A stretch of DNA of 64,000 nucleotides from Phocaeicola sp. (GCA_022764505.1 JALEQJ010000006.1:1-64000), one strand, 5' to 3'. Shown: positions 27,355 to 38,226, counted from the stretch's first letter. The notes: generated from the letters alone by a model not told the origin. Program-made: numbers and translations.

Positions 27355-28461
27355 ATGAAGAAAACGATAGTCATATCAGCGGTAAATCTCCGCAAAGGAG
27401 GAACACTTACCATATTGAGAAGTTGTCTTTCTTATTTATCTACCTTGGCGGCAGGAGGTGATTATCGTATTGTAGCTTTGGTACACTTGCGTAACTTAGC
27501 AGACTTCCCACATATAGAATATATAGAGATTCCTTGGGCGATAGAAGGCTGGGGGAAACGTTTATGGTGTGAGTATGTTACTATGAATAGTATCTCTAAA
27601 GAGTTGGGTGATATAGACCTTTGGCTTTCATTGCACGATACTACTCCAAGAGTAAAGGCACGTAGACAAGCTGTTTATTGTCAGACATCTTTCCCTTTCT
27701 ATAAGTGGAAATGGAGAGATTTACGCTTTGATTATAAAGTCCCTTTATTTGCTATGTTTACTCGGTATGCCTATCGTATCAATATCCATAGAAATCATTA
27801 TCTCATAGTGCAACAAGAATGGTTGAGAAAAGGTTTCTCTCAAATGTTCTCATTACCGTATGAACGATTTATTGTAGCACCTCCGGAACGTAAAGCTATT
27901 TCTGAACAACCTACCGTACAGAGAAGCAGTGTCTACACTTTCTTTTACGCCTCTACGGCAGATTGTCATAAAAATTTTGAAACACTGTGTCGTGCTGCAG
28001 AAATGTTGGAAGCAGAAGTGGGAAATGGACAGTTTCAGGTTATTCTTACACTTTCTGGTACAGAGAACAAGTATGCACACTGGTTGTATAAGAAATGGGG
28101 TAGTGTAGCGTCAATAAAGTTTGCGGGTTTTATGAATAAGCAAACCTTGTTTGATACTTATGCTCAAACGGATTGTTTTGTTTTCCCTTCTCAAATAGAA
28201 ACTTGGGGCTTACCTATTTCCGAATTTATGGCTTATGAAAAGCCTATGTTATTATCGGATCTTCCTTATGCATATGAAACAACTGCAGGTAGTAAACACA
28301 CAGCATTTTTCCCTTCCGGAGATGCCAATGCACTGAAACAAGAGATGAAAAAACTCTTGACGGGAGATGAAAGTAGTTTGAGAAGCGTGAAAAAGACTCC
28401 AATAGCAGAGCCTACAGTAGATAGTTGGGCTGATTTATTCTCAAAGCTCCTTGCAGAATGA
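27355..28461 (+). CDS. Glycosyltransferase family 4 (second copy)
   Basis: The 368-residue protein has a GT-B layout. The N-terminus contains LRKGGTLTILRSCLSYL, a glycine-rich loop; the C-terminal half contains FAGFMNKQTLFDTYAQTDCFVFPSQIETWGLPISEFMAYEKPML, in which the E-x7-E glutamates are visible. It starts one base after the preceding stop and overlaps the next start by 4 bases. The donor sugar is unknown. Confidence 0.92.
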   Translation: MKKTIVISAVNLRKGGTLTILRSCLSYLSTLAAGGDYRIVALVHLRNLADFPHIEYIEIPWAIEGWGKRLWCEYVTMNSISKELGDIDLWLSLHDTTPRVKARRQAVYCQTSFPFYKWKWRDLRFDYKVPLFAMFTRYAYRINIHRNHYLIVQQEWLRKGFSQMFSLPYERFIVAPPERKAISEQPTVQRSSVYTFFYASTADCHKNFETLCRAAEMLEAEVGNGQFQVILTLSGTENKYAHWLYKKWGSVASIKFAGFMNKQTLFDTYAQTDCFVFPSQIETWGLPISEFMAYEKPMLLSDLPYAYETTAGSKHTAFFPSGDANALKQEMKKLLTGDESSLRSVKKTPIAEPTVDSWADLFSKLLAE

Positions 28462-29378
28462 AAACGGCTTTATTTCCTAAAGAGCATACCTTTTGGCTGA
28501 AAGGTATTTTAGCTATGATGATTGTATGCTCCCATTTATCTTATGCTACAGATATTCTTGCTTTTTCTCTGCTAAATAAAGTAGGAACTACAGTGGTAGC
28601 CCTCTTTCTTTTCATCAGTGGTTATGGGTTAATGTACTCTTTTATGAGTTCCGGAACTCATTTTTTATCCCAAATGCCTCAAAGAATATGGAATATCTTT
28701 CTCCCTATGCTGGTAGCTACGCTTGTATATTTTCTATGGTGCTATTTAGATGGAAAAGCTATAGAGACGAGTATCTTAAGTAGTTTGTTGTATGAAGGTA
28801 AAACGCCTCTTCCTAATGCGTGGTTTATCTTCGTGTTATTGTATAACTATATTCTTTTCGGACTTTTATTTCGGTACTGCTCTTCTCGTTCTTATGCTAT
28901 CTTGGGAATAGGAGTGGGGAATCTACTTTTTGTTCTTTGGGCTATAGCGCATACTTACGAAAGGGCTTGGTGGGCTTGTGCGTTTTCTCTCTTGACAGGT
29001 ATGCTTTATGCGTATAGAGGAGAAATATGGTTTACGATGCTCCGTCGTAAATGGATTACTTTTTGTTTATGTACAATAGTGATGCTATGTTATGCTTTCA
29101 GAGCTCATTGCGAATATCTCATTATAATAGCGCATTGTATCTTACCTTTGCTCATTGTGGTTTGGTTGCGTTTCTTCGTATTACCTACAGGAAAGGTTCT
29201 GAACTTCCTTTCAATCTATTCTTATGAGATATATTTAGTACACGGTATTTTCATTTCTTTGTTGAGAGGTAATACCCTTTTTATAGCATCGGATTATCTC
29301 TATTCAATTCTTGTAATTTCCTGTTCTTGCATAGCAGCTTATTTGTTACAAGTATCTCTGAAGAGGTTGAAAATATAA
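28458..29378 (+). CDS. Acyltransferase 3 family membrane protein
   Basis: The 306-residue multi-spanning protein begins FPKEHTFWLKGILAMMIVCSHLSY, with the family histidine at the end of the first helix, then ALFLFISGYGLMYSF. It is the last gene of the polysaccharide operon and overlaps the preceding gene by ATGA. Two acyltransferases in one operon suggest a doubly acylated repeat unit. It ends in a perfect-stem terminator. Confidence 0.9.
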   Translation: MKTALFPKEHTFWLKGILAMMIVCSHLSYATDILAFSLLNKVGTTVVALFLFISGYGLMYSFMSSGTHFLSQMPQRIWNIFLPMLVATLVYFLWCYLDGKAIETSILSSLLYEGKTPLPNAWFIFVLLYNYILFGLLFRYCSSRSYAILGIGVGNLLFVLWAIAHTYERAWWACAFSLLTGMLYAYRGEIWFTMLRRKWITFCLCTIVMLCYAFRAHCEYLIIIAHCILPLLIVVWLRFFVLPTGKVLNFLSIYSYEIYLVHGIFISLLRGNTLFIASDYLYSILVISCSCIAAYLLQVSLKRLKI

Positions 29379-29426
29379 GAGGGATAGTCTTCTCTTCCTG
29401 TTTATAAGAAGGTAAACTATCCCTCT
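29378..29426. terminator. Terminator between polysaccharide operon and clpB
   Basis: AGAGGGATAGT (29378-29388) pairs perfectly with ACTATCCCTCT (29416-29426). A T-rich run follows on the plus strand (ATTATTTTTAA), so it should stop the polysaccharide operon and may also serve convergent clpB. Confidence 0.75.
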
Positions 29427-29446
29427 GAGATTATTTTTAATCCTTT

Positions 29447-32041
29447 TTAGTTGCTGAATGTGAGTACTCCATATTTTACTCCTATTTTTATAGGTAGGTT
29501 CTTTTGTAAATCTTGAGATAGAATTTGCTTGGAGAGTTCGTTGAGCAGTAGTTTTTGGATAACTCTCTTCACCGGTCTTGCACCAAATTCCGGATCATAT
29601 CCTTTTTCTGCCAACAAATCAATGGCTTCTTCCGATAATTCCAAGATAATACCATTTTTAGCCAAAGTAGAAGAAACTCCTTGAATTTGCAATTTCACAA
29701 TCTGCTTTATCTCTGCTTCATTGAGAGGTAAGAACATAATCGTTTCATCTATTCTATTCAAAAACTCTGGTCGCATAGTCTTCTTGAGCATATTGAATAC
29801 CTCTTCTTTTACTTCTTCTATCCAAGTTTCACGTTGAGTCTTCGTAGTACGCAGCTGTTCTACTCTCTGCTGTATATAAGAACTACCCAAATTGGAAGTC
29901 ATAATGATAATCGTATTCTTGAAATTGACAGTTCTACCTTTATTATCAGTGAGTCGTCCATCGTCCAGTACTTGTAGCAAAATATTGAATACATCGGGGT
30001 GTGCTTTCTCTATTTCGTCAAAGAGCAGAACAGAGTATGGTTTACGTCTGATGGCTTCTGTGAGCTGTCCGCCTTCATCATACCCTACATATCCCGGAGG
30101 TGCTCCTACGAGACGAGATACAGTATGCTTTTCTTGATACTCGCTCATATCTATGCGTGTCATAAGAGATTCGTCATCAAATAAAGTTTCTGCCAAAGCT
30201 TTTGCCAATTCTGTTTTTCCTACTCCCGTAGTACCAAGGAAGATGAAAGAGCCTATGGGTCGTTTATTGTCTTGTAGCCCTGTTCTACTTCTGCGCACAG
30301 CATCTGCTGTAGCTATGATGGCTTCATCTTGTCCTATCACTCGTTTATGCAATTCTTCTTCCAGATGTAACAGTTTTTCTCTTTCGCTTTGTAGCATCTT
30401 ACTTACAGGGATACCTGTCCAGCGTGATACTATGTCTGCTATATCTTCTGCCGTTACTTCTTCTCGTATGATGGCATTACTTCCTTGCTGTGCTTTCAAT
30501 TCTTCTTGAATGCGACTTATTTCAGCTTCATTTTCTTGCAGTTTTCCATATCTTATTTCTGCTACACGAGCATAATCTCCATTTCTTTCTGCATTTTCTG
30601 CTTCAAATTTTAAGTGCTCATTTTCTTGTTTTATATCTTGAATGCGAGCTACCAATTTTTTTTCTCCTTGCCACTTTGCTCTATAAGTACTAACTTGTTC
30701 TTTTAAGTGTGCAATTTCTTTTTGTAGTTCATTGAGCTTGTTTTCGTCTTTCTCTCGTTTGATGGCTTCTCGTTCTATTTCCAATTGTTTCAGACGTCTT
30801 TCTACTTCGTCCAACTCTTCCGGTAAAGAATCTCGTTCCATACGAAGACGGGCTGCAGCTTCGTCCATTAGGTCTATGGCTTTATCCGGTAAGAAACGCT
30901 CAGTGATATACCTATGGCTCATCTCTACAGCAGCTATTATAGCTTCGTCTTTGATACGTACCTGATGATGGTTTTCGTATCGTTCTTTGAGACCACGTAG
31001 GATAGAAATAGAGCTTTGTACATCCGGCTCATCTACCATAACCATTTGGAAACGACGTTCTAAAGCTTTGTCCTTTTCAAAATACTTCTGATATTCATCT
31101 AAGGTCGTAGCTCCTATACTTCTCAGCTCTCCACGTGCCAAAGCCGGCTTCAATATATTGGCAGCGTCCATAGCTCCTTCTCCTTTTCCTGCTCCTACGA
31201 GAGTATGGATTTCGTCTATGAACAAAATGATTTCTCCTTCTGCTTGTTTTACTTCATTGATTACAGATTTCAGTCTTTCTTCAAATTCTCCTTTGTACTT
31301 TGCACCGGCTATGAGTGCACCCATATCCAAGGAATACAGACGTTTATTCTTGAGATTTTCCGGAACATCTCCTCTCAATATACGTTGTGCCAAACCTTCT
31401 ACGATAGCAGTCTTTCCTGTTCCAGGTTCTCCTATAAGAATAGGATTGTTCTTGGTTCTTCTGCTCAGGATTTGTAATACACGGCGTATTTCTTCGTCTC
31501 TGCCTATTACAGGATCCAATTTTCCTTGTTGTGCCGAAGTGATCAAATCTATAGCATACTTGTTCAGTGCTTGATAGGTGTCCTCGTTATTCATAGAAGT
31601 AGCCCGTTGTCCATTGCGAAGCTCTTTAATGGTAGCCCTCAAGCCTGCACTTGTCAATCCTTTTTCTTTTAGTAAGGAACTGACAGAGTGATTACTTTCT
31701 ACGAGTGCCAACAATAATAACTCTATCGTTACATATTCATCGTTCAATTCTTTGGAAAGGGTAGAAGCTTTCTGCAAAGTTTCATTACCGGATCTGCCTA
31801 AGTAAGGTTCTTCTCCTGTAACCTTAGGCATAGTAGAAATTCTTTTTACGATTTCTTTTTCTAACTCCTGTTTGTTCACTTCATTCTTCCCGAGCAAGAA
31901 TGAAATACTTTCTGTATCTGTAGCCAATACACCATATAGCAAATGTTCTGCTTCTATGACTTGTTGTTGGTTTTGCTGTGCATATTGTATGGCTTTTTGT
32001 ACAGCCTCTTGAGATTTTATAGTAAAATTGTTCAGATTCAT
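29447..32041 (-). CDS. clpB: Protein-disaggregating chaperone ClpB
   Basis: The 864-residue AAA+ protein works with DnaK to rescue aggregated proteins. It has an N-domain ([17 protein letters not shown]), first ATPase with [13 protein letters not shown], a long coiled-coil middle domain (about residues 410-530) and second ATPase with [13 protein letters not shown]. The middle domain distinguishes it from ClpA and ClpC. Length matches the family. No CIRCE element is visible in front of it. Confidence 0.98.
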   Translation of the reverse strand: MNLNNFTIKSQEAVQKAIQYAQQNQQQVIEAEHLLYGVLATDTESISFLLGKNEVNKQELEKEIVKRISTMPKVTGEEPYLGRSGNETLQKASTLSKELNDEYVTIELLLLALVESNHSVSSLLKEKGLTSAGLRATIKELRNGQRATSMNNEDTYQALNKYAIDLITSAQQGKLDPVIGRDEEIRRVLQILSRRTKNNPILIGEPGTGKTAIVEGLAQRILRGDVPENLKNKRLYSLDMGALIAGAKYKGEFEERLKSVINEVKQAEGEIILFIDEIHTLVGAGKGEGAMDAANILKPALARGELRSIGATTLDEYQKYFEKDKALERRFQMVMVDEPDVQSSISILRGLKERYENHHQVRIKDEAIIAAVEMSHRYITERFLPDKAIDLMDEAAARLRMERDSLPEELDEVERRLKQLEIEREAIKREKDENKLNELQKEIAHLKEQVSTYRAKWQGEKKLVARIQDIKQENEHLKFEAENAERNGDYARVAEIRYGKLQENEAEISRIQEELKAQQGSNAIIREEVTAEDIADIVSRWTGIPVSKMLQSEREKLLHLEEELHKRVIGQDEAIIATADAVRRSRTGLQDNKRPIGSFIFLGTTGVGKTELAKALAETLFDDESLMTRIDMSEYQEKHTVSRLVGAPPGYVGYDEGGQLTEAIRRKPYSVLLFDEIEKAHPDVFNILLQVLDDGRLTDNKGRTVNFKNTIIIMTSNLGSSYIQQRVEQLRTTKTQRETWIEEVKEEVFNMLKKTMRPEFLNRIDETIMFLPLNEAEIKQIVKLQIQGVSSTLAKNGIILELSEEAIDLLAEKGYDPEFGARPVKRVIQKLLLNELSKQILSQDLQKNLPIKIGVKYGVLTFSN

Positions 32042-32180
32042 ACGCTTTAATTTTATGATTGATATTTACTACCGAAGCTCAAAAACGGAACCATTCATAA
32101 AATGATGTGGTTTATTGTCAAAAAGTCATACTAATATACATTTTTCTGTCTTAAAGTCAGTTGTTAGTATCTTGCGTATG

Positions 32181-32212
32181 CAAAAAAGGCGTACCCTTAA
32201 TGGATACGCCTT
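32181..32212 (-). terminator. Terminator after fumarase
   Basis: AAGGCGTA (32186-32193) pairs with TACGCCTT (32205-32212), with additional CC/GG pairing inside. Read on the minus strand the stem is followed by TTTTTTG, a classic intrinsic terminator for the fumarase gene. Confidence 0.8.
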
Positions 32213-32234
32213 AATATGCGAGAATAATGTAAAA

Positions 32235-33869
32235 TTACTTCTTAGCAGAATTTTGGATTTGCTTGAAGAAATCATTTCCCTTATTATCTACGAGGATAAA
32301 TGCAGGGAAGTCTTCTACACGTATTTTCCAAATAGCTTCCATACCGAGTTCCGGATACTCTACACATTCTATGCTCTTTATGTTGTTTTGTGCCAAGATA
32401 GCAGCAGGACCACCTATAGAACCCAAGTAGAAACCTCCGTACTTCTTACAAGCATCTGTTACTGCTTGACTACGGTTACCTTTAGCCAACATAATCATAG
32501 AACCTCCATAAGATTGGAACAAGTCTACATAAGAATCCATACGTCCGGCAGTAGTAGGACCCATAGAACCACAAGCCATACCTGTAGGAGTTTTAGCAGG
32601 ACCTGCATAATAGATAGGGTGGTCTTTGATGTATTGTGGAAGACCTTCGCCTTTGTCTATGCGTTCTTTGAGTTTTGCGTGTGCAATATCTCTTCCCACG
32701 ATAATGGTACCATTGAGTGATAGGCGAGTGGATACCGGGTGTTTATCCAATTCTGCCAAAATTTCTTTCATTGGCTTATCCAAATCTATTTTCACCACAT
32801 TTCCTTCTCCTGCTTGACGGAGCTCTGCAGGAATTAGTTCACCCGGATTACTATCCAGTTTTTCTATCCAGATACCATCTTTATTGATTTTGCAACGAAC
32901 ATTTCTGTCTGCCGAACAAGAAACTCCCAATCCTACGGGACAAGAAGCACCGTGACGTGGCAAACGGATAATACGGATATCGTGTGCATAATATTTTCCA
33001 CCGAATTGAGCTCCCAATCCTACACGGTGAGATTCTTCCAATACTTGTTTCTCCAGTTCTATATCGCGGAAAGCACGACCATATTCATTTCCTGTGGTAG
33101 GTAAATTATCGTAGAAACGAGTAGAAGCGAGTTTTACAGTAAGCAAGTTCTTTTCTGCAGAAGTACCACCAATCACAAACGCTACGTGATAAGGAGGACA
33201 AGCTGCTGTACCCAGTGTCTTGAGTTTTTCTACCAAGAAAGGTACCAATGTTCCGGGATTGAGGATAGCCTTTGTTTCTTGGTATAAATAGGTCTTATTG
33301 GCAGAACCACCACCTTTTGTTACACATAAGAACTCGTATTCCATACCTTGTGTAGCTTCTATATCTATCTGCGCAGGGAGGTTACAACGAGTATTTACCT
33401 CATCGTACATATTCAAAGGAGCATTTTGAGAGTATCTGAGGTTTTCTTCTGTATAAGTCTTATAGACACCCAGTGAGAGAGCTTCTTCATCGCAATATCC
33501 GGTCCAAACTTGTTGTCCTTTTTCTCCGTGTATGATGGCTGTACCTGTGTCTTGACAGAAAGGAAGAACGCCTTTTGCCGCCACTTCGGCATTACGCAGG
33601 AATGTGAGTGCCACATATTTATCGTTTTCGCTGGCTTCTGGGTCGTGTAGTATCTTGGCTACCTGTTCATTGTGTGAACGTCTTAGCATAAAAGATACAT
33701 CACGGAATGCTGCATTCGCCATAGCGGTGAGCCCTTCTTTTTCAATTTTCAAGATGGGTTTTCCCTCAAATTCGCTTACAGATACATAATCTTTGGTAAG
33801 CAAGTAATACTCTGTAGTATCGTGCCCGTGTTCAAACATAGGTTGATACTTAAATTCGGGTGTTGCCAT
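32235..33869 (-). CDS. Fumarate hydratase, class I (iron-sulfur)
   Basis: The 544-residue enzyme interconverts fumarate and malate with a labile [4Fe-4S] cluster. It contains the fused alpha (N-terminal) and beta (C-terminal) domains of class I fumarases; CQDTGTA and the [12 protein letters not shown] region are recognisable. I use the ATG at 33869 ([10 protein letters not shown]). The frame extends 11 codons further, but that start lies inside the -7 box at 33900-33907. In Bacteroidales this enzyme serves the reductive branch leading to succinate. Confidence 0.95.
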   Translation of the reverse strand: MATPEFKYQPMFEHGHDTTEYYLLTKDYVSVSEFEGKPILKIEKEGLTAMANAAFRDVSFMLRRSHNEQVAKILHDPEASENDKYVALTFLRNAEVAAKGVLPFCQDTGTAIIHGEKGQQVWTGYCDEEALSLGVYKTYTEENLRYSQNAPLNMYDEVNTRCNLPAQIDIEATQGMEYEFLCVTKGGGSANKTYLYQETKAILNPGTLVPFLVEKLKTLGTAACPPYHVAFVIGGTSAEKNLLTVKLASTRFYDNLPTTGNEYGRAFRDIELEKQVLEESHRVGLGAQFGGKYYAHDIRIIRLPRHGASCPVGLGVSCSADRNVRCKINKDGIWIEKLDSNPGELIPAELRQAGEGNVVKIDLDKPMKEILAELDKHPVSTRLSLNGTIIVGRDIAHAKLKERIDKGEGLPQYIKDHPIYYAGPAKTPTGMACGSMGPTTAGRMDSYVDLFQSYGGSMIMLAKGNRSQAVTDACKKYGGFYLGSIGGPAAILAQNNIKSIECVEYPELGMEAIWKIRVEDFPAFILVDNKGNDFFKQIQNSAKK

Positions 33870-33899
33870 AATTCTTTGTAATAAAATGTTAGTTGTGGA

Positions 33900-33907
33900 C
33901 AAAGATA
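33900..33907 (-). promoter_or_regulatory. -7 promoter box for fumarase
   Basis: On the minus strand this reads TATCTTTG, a match to TAnnTTTG, 30 bases before the ATG at 33869. It supports the shorter start. Confidence 0.55.
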
Positions 33908-33977
33908 AAAAGTAAATATACTTCCTCCTAAGCCTTTCCTTTCTTATTTGTAGAAGAAAAGTAGAATAGTAGCTTTT

Positions 33978-34054
33978 TCAATGTGTAAATGTAACTATGG
34001 TTTACATATTCCGTACCACAGTTTATATAAACTTCCAGTAGAGTTTATGTAAAC
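33978..34054. repeat. 22-bp-period array of GTTTATATAAAC units (copy 2)
   Basis: GTTTATATAAAC (34021-34032) and GTTTATGTAAAC (34043-34054) start 22 bp apart. A weaker unit, GTTTACATATTC, starts at 34000, and a very degenerate one may start at 33978. The array lies between fumarase (upstream side) and mutS2 (downstream side), both on the minus strand. Confidence 0.65.
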
Positions 34055-34125
34055 CGGGGTACGAAATAGAGATAATGATGTTTTTTATGAAGAAGTATGC
34101 CTGTTATTTTTACAAAATATGAGAA

Positions 34126-36603
34126 TTATAGATCTACTACAGTAATTCCTGCTCCACCGAACTGTACGTGTTCATCTTCGTAATGAGAAACACCCGATAC
34201 CGTAGATAAATACTGTCTAATGAGGGTGCGCAGAATGCCTGTGCCTGTTCCGTGCAGAATACGTACTCGTTTTACACCTATGAGTAGAGCATCGTCTATA
34301 AAGTAGGTAATGGCACGTATGGCTTCATCTCCTCTCATTCCTCTTACATCTATGTCTTGCTTGAAGTTGAGTTTTTTATCGTACATCTGATTGTGGGTTT
34401 CCACGCTGATGAAAGTAGCTGCTTTTGCAAATTTTTCTTCTTTGGGAGCTTCTGCGTGTTCCAATCTATCCAAATTGACAGAAGTCTTCATTTCTCCAAA
34501 TGCTACAATAGCTTTTTTCTGACCCAACTCCAATACTTTTCCTGTGGTATTCTGTCCTTTAATTCGCACGAATCCTCCTACTGCAATAGGAGGTGTTTCT
34601 ACGATGCGAGTAGCTGGGACTACTTGTTGATTTTTTTTCTCTTTTTTCTTAGCCTTTCGCTCTAAAATTTTCTCTAATTCTCTCTGATGCTTCTCTTTCT
34701 TTTTCTCTTCTCCAAGAAGCATTTCTTGCTGAAAACTTGCAAGAGACTGGCGTAGTTCTTTGGTTTTCTCTCTTTCTGCTTGCGCCTCTTTAATGCCTCG
34801 TATCGTGTTTTCTATCTTGGCATTGGCTTCTTTCAGTAGTGATGTGGCTTTCTCTTGAGTTTCTTTTAATATAGTCTTTTTCTCTTCTTTGAGGGCAGAA
34901 AGCTTAAGCTCGTATTCAGCAATGGTTTCCTCCATTCTTTTCTCTTTCTGCCTGATACTTTGCCTCTTGTTTTCCCAATACTTCTTGTCCCTTACGATGT
35001 CTTGTAAGTACTTATCGGATTGGATATAATTTTGTCCTACTATTTCGGAAGCATCGGCAATAATCTCTTCCGGTAACCCTATCTTTCTGGCAATTTCTAC
35101 AGCAAAGGAACTACCGGGATTACCTATTTGTAGACGGAAAAGTGCACGCATTTCGTGTCTGTCGTACAGCATAGCCCCATTGATGATGCCCTCTTGCTCA
35201 TCTGCATAATGTTTTAAGTTCTGATAGTGTGTAGTGATAATCCCCCAAACACCTCGTTCATTAAATCGTTTGAGAATAGATTCAGCTATAGCACCACCTA
35301 TTTGAGGTTCTGTCCCACTTCCAAATTCATCTATGAGTATCATACTACGCTCATTGGCATACCTGAGCGTTTGTTTCATATTGAGTAGGTGAGAAGAGTA
35401 GGTACTAAGGTCGTCTTCTATACTTTGTTCATCACCTATATCTATAAATATGTCTTGGAAAATTCCAGCTTTACTTTGTTCGTGTAATGGAATCAATAAA
35501 CCGGATTGGAGCATATATTGTAATAATCCTACAGTTTTGAGACACACAGATTTTCCACCGGCATTGGGACCGGAAATCAATAAAATTCTCTGTGTAGCAT
35601 TTAAGTGAATATCCAATGGTACAATGCTTCTTCCATTCTTTTCTAATGACATACGTAACAATGGGTGAATAGCTTCGTGCCATTCTATGATTGTCCTATC
35701 CTCCAAAGTTGGCATAGTAGCTTTCATCTCTATAGAGAGCAATGCTTTGGCACGAATAAAATCTATTTCCGCCAAGAAAGACAAAGACTGTAGAATACCT
35801 TCTATATTGGGACGTATTTCTGCGCTACAATCTGTAAGTATCTTAATGATCTCTCTACGCTCTTCTGCTTCCAGTTCACGGATTCTATTGTTGGCTTCCA
35901 CTACTTCCGATGGTTCAATAAATACGGTTTTTCCGGTAGCAGACTCATCGTGAATAATTCCTTTGATTTTTCTTTTTAGCCCGGGAGCAATAGGAATCAC
36001 GAGTCTGCCTCCGCGTATGGTAGGTGTAGCATCTTTGTCTACCAATCCTTCACTTTGTGCCGTTCTCAAGATGCGATGCAGATTTTGAGAAATACTGCCT
36101 GTGGTGGTAGCCAATTCTCTTCGTATTTGTGAGAGGGCAGGAGAGGCATTGTCCTTTATTTTTCCATATTTATCTACTATGCTATCTATCTTCTTGATGA
36201 GGAAAGGAAAGTATTCTATCTCATCGCATAGGGTATATAAATGTGGGTAGAGTGCAGGCTCATCTTCTTTAGGACGTAGAAAATGTACGATGTCTTTGAT
36301 AGTTTCCAATACACGCTTCAATTCGTACAATTCTTTTTCTTCTATATACAAGCCTTCTATTCTTACTCGCTTTAAGGCAGAGCGTACATCGTAAAAATTT
36401 TGATGTGGAAATGCTTCTTCACTCTGAATCAAATTAACAAATTCTGTTACTTGTTTCAGAAGAAACGAGATTTGCTTGTAATCTGTGGAAAATGTCATAT
36501 TCTCAATACGCTCTTCTCCTAAGGTACTTAGACATTTTTGTGCCAAAAGTTTGCGTATTTGGTCAAATCCTAATTTTTCTTCAAAATTCTGTGGATAAAT
36601 CAT
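34126..36603 (-). CDS. mutS2: MutS2 family DNA-binding ATPase with Smr domain
   Basis: The 825-residue protein has the MutS core and clamp, an ABC-type ATPase with Walker A GPNAGGKS and STYSSHLLNMK, and Walker B region ILIDEFGSGTEP. A long coiled coil (about 520-640) follows, then a KOW-like segment, and a C-terminal Smr nuclease domain (DVRGMRGDEAI, HGTGTGILR). It lacks the mismatch-recognition N-domain of MutS. Family members suppress recombination or rescue collided ribosomes; which applies in this organism is unknown. Confidence 0.96.
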   Translation of the reverse strand: MIYPQNFEEKLGFDQIRKLLAQKCLSTLGEERIENMTFSTDYKQISFLLKQVTEFVNLIQSEEAFPHQNFYDVRSALKRVRIEGLYIEEKELYELKRVLETIKDIVHFLRPKEDEPALYPHLYTLCDEIEYFPFLIKKIDSIVDKYGKIKDNASPALSQIRRELATTTGSISQNLHRILRTAQSEGLVDKDATPTIRGGRLVIPIAPGLKRKIKGIIHDESATGKTVFIEPSEVVEANNRIRELEAEERREIIKILTDCSAEIRPNIEGILQSLSFLAEIDFIRAKALLSIEMKATMPTLEDRTIIEWHEAIHPLLRMSLEKNGRSIVPLDIHLNATQRILLISGPNAGGKSVCLKTVGLLQYMLQSGLLIPLHEQSKAGIFQDIFIDIGDEQSIEDDLSTYSSHLLNMKQTLRYANERSMILIDEFGSGTEPQIGGAIAESILKRFNERGVWGIITTHYQNLKHYADEQEGIINGAMLYDRHEMRALFRLQIGNPGSSFAVEIARKIGLPEEIIADASEIVGQNYIQSDKYLQDIVRDKKYWENKRQSIRQKEKRMEETIAEYELKLSALKEEKKTILKETQEKATSLLKEANAKIENTIRGIKEAQAEREKTKELRQSLASFQQEMLLGEEKKKEKHQRELEKILERKAKKKEKKNQQVVPATRIVETPPIAVGGFVRIKGQNTTGKVLELGQKKAIVAFGEMKTSVNLDRLEHAEAPKEEKFAKAATFISVETHNQMYDKKLNFKQDIDVRGMRGDEAIRAITYFIDDALLIGVKRVRILHGTGTGILRTLIRQYLSTVSGVSHYEDEHVQFGGAGITVVDL

Positions 36604-36660
36604 AGAACTATGGTCTGTAGCTTCTTTAAGCCACTCTATTGTATAAAAGAAAAAAATAGA

Positions 36661-36731
36661 GACGCTACCACAAAGGAGTAAAGGGTACTAATTTTTTTAT
36701 GAGTACCGCTTATCTACTTTATGATAGCGTC
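36661..36731 (-). terminator. Long hairpin after gnd
   Basis: GACGCTA (36661-36667) pairs with TAGCGTC (36725-36731), enclosing a second hairpin (GGTACT with AGTACC around a T-rich loop). On the minus strand it is followed by a run of T residues. It most likely terminates gnd before mutS2. Confidence 0.55.
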
Positions 36732-36755
36732 TTCTCCCTATGTTATGTAGCTGAA

Positions 36756-38213
36756 TTAAACATTATAAGTGGTGGAAGAGGTATTGCCTCCTTTTCCTGT
36801 CCAATCTTCGTGGAAGAATACACCTGCCGGTTGGTCTATTCTCTCAAAGGTGTGTGCCCCGAAGTAGTCGCGTTGAGCTTGTATCATATTGGCTGGCAAA
36901 TTCTCTGTAGTCAGTGAGTAAAAATAATGCAGTGCTGTAGAAAAGGCTTGTGCCGGTACACCTCCTAATGTAGCATCTGCTACTACTTGTTTCCACGCAG
37001 GAAGCAAAGCAGTTATTTCCTTTTGGAAATATGGGTGTAATAATAGATGAGGAAGAGTAGGTGAAGACTTGTAAGCTTGTGCTATCTCGTTCAAGAAGGC
37101 AGAGCGAATGATACAGCCTCCTCTCCAAACTTTAGCAATAGCTGATAAATTTAAGTTCCATTGATTTTGTTCAGATGCTTCTTTCATCAATGCAAAACCT
37201 TGTGCATAAGAAACCAATTTGGAAGCATATAAGCAGGCTTCTAATTGTGCGACTAATGTTTCCTTTTCCGTTGTGAGTGTAAGAGGACGTGGAAAAGCCT
37301 TGCTTGCTTGTATTCTGAGTTCTTTTCTGGAAGATAAACTACGCTCATATACAGCAGTTGCAATCAAGTTGAGAGGAGAACCATATTCTAATGAATTGAT
37401 AACAGACCATTTTCCTGTTCCTTTCTGTCCTGCTTTATCCAATATCAGATCTATTAAATAGGCTCCTTGTTCTGTCCGATGTGCCAATATAGCCGATGTG
37501 ATTTCTATCAAGTAGCTGTTTAGCTTTCCTTTATTCCATTGCCGGAACACTTGACTCATTTCTTCGTTGGTGAAACTTCCTTGATTTTTCATAATACCAT
37601 AAACTTCTGAAATGAGCTGCATATCACCGTATTCAATGCCATTGTGTACCATCTTTACGAAATGTCCAGCCCCACCGGTTCCAATCCAGTTACAACAAGG
37701 AGTACCATCTTCTGCTTTGGCTGCTATTTTTGTAAAGATAGGAGCTATATGTGTCCACGCTTCTATATCTCCTCCCGGCATAATAGAAGGACCATTGAGT
37801 GCTCCTTCTTCTCCACCGGATATACCTGCACCTACGAAATGTATATTGTTTTCGCTGAGTAAAGCTGTACGGCGTTGGCTGTCTTCCCAATTAGAATTAC
37901 CGCCATCTATGATAATATCACCGGCTTCCAAGTAAGGAAGTAAGGATTGGATTACCATATCTACTGCTTTGCCTGCACGTATCATCATCATAATTTTGCG
38001 TGGCTTTTCCAAACTATCTGCAAATGCTTTTAAGTCTGTAAAGCCTTGGAAGTTCTTATTAGCACCTCTTCCTTCTATAAAATTCTTTACCACGTGGACT
38101 TCTGCACCTTCTGCTCTATTATATACGGATACTCGGAACCCGTTTCTTTCCATATTGAGTGCTAAGTTCTCGCCCATTACGGCAAGTCCTATCATTCCTA
38201 TATCTGATTTCAT
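36756..38213 (-). CDS. gnd: 6-phosphogluconate dehydrogenase, decarboxylating
   Basis: The 485-residue enzyme oxidises 6-phosphogluconate to ribulose 5-phosphate and CO2 in the pentose phosphate pathway. The NADP-binding motif GLAVMGENLALNM is near the N-terminus, GAGISGGEEGA holds substrate residues, and the catalytic region KMVHNGIEYGDMQLISE follows. I choose the ATG at 38213 (MKSDIGMIG) over one four codons upstream. No zwf or pgl is adjacent in the window. Confidence 0.97.
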   Translation of the reverse strand: MKSDIGMIGLAVMGENLALNMERNGFRVSVYNRAEGAEVHVVKNFIEGRGANKNFQGFTDLKAFADSLEKPRKIMMMIRAGKAVDMVIQSLLPYLEAGDIIIDGGNSNWEDSQRRTALLSENNIHFVGAGISGGEEGALNGPSIMPGGDIEAWTHIAPIFTKIAAKAEDGTPCCNWIGTGGAGHFVKMVHNGIEYGDMQLISEVYGIMKNQGSFTNEEMSQVFRQWNKGKLNSYLIEITSAILAHRTEQGAYLIDLILDKAGQKGTGKWSVINSLEYGSPLNLIATAVYERSLSSRKELRIQASKAFPRPLTLTTEKETLVAQLEACLYASKLVSYAQGFALMKEASEQNQWNLNLSAIAKVWRGGCIIRSAFLNEIAQAYKSSPTLPHLLLHPYFQKEITALLPAWKQVVADATLGGVPAQAFSTALHYFYSLTTENLPANMIQAQRDYFGAHTFERIDQPAGVFFHEDWTGKGGNTSSTTYNV

Positions 38214-38226
38214 ACTTCTATACATA

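Noticed and set aside
32115..32720. Plus-strand open frame of about 200 codons overlapping fumarase
   Set aside because: It lies opposite the conserved class I fumarase gene; its translation is cysteine/serine/threonine-rich with no recognisable domain, so it is a shadow frame.
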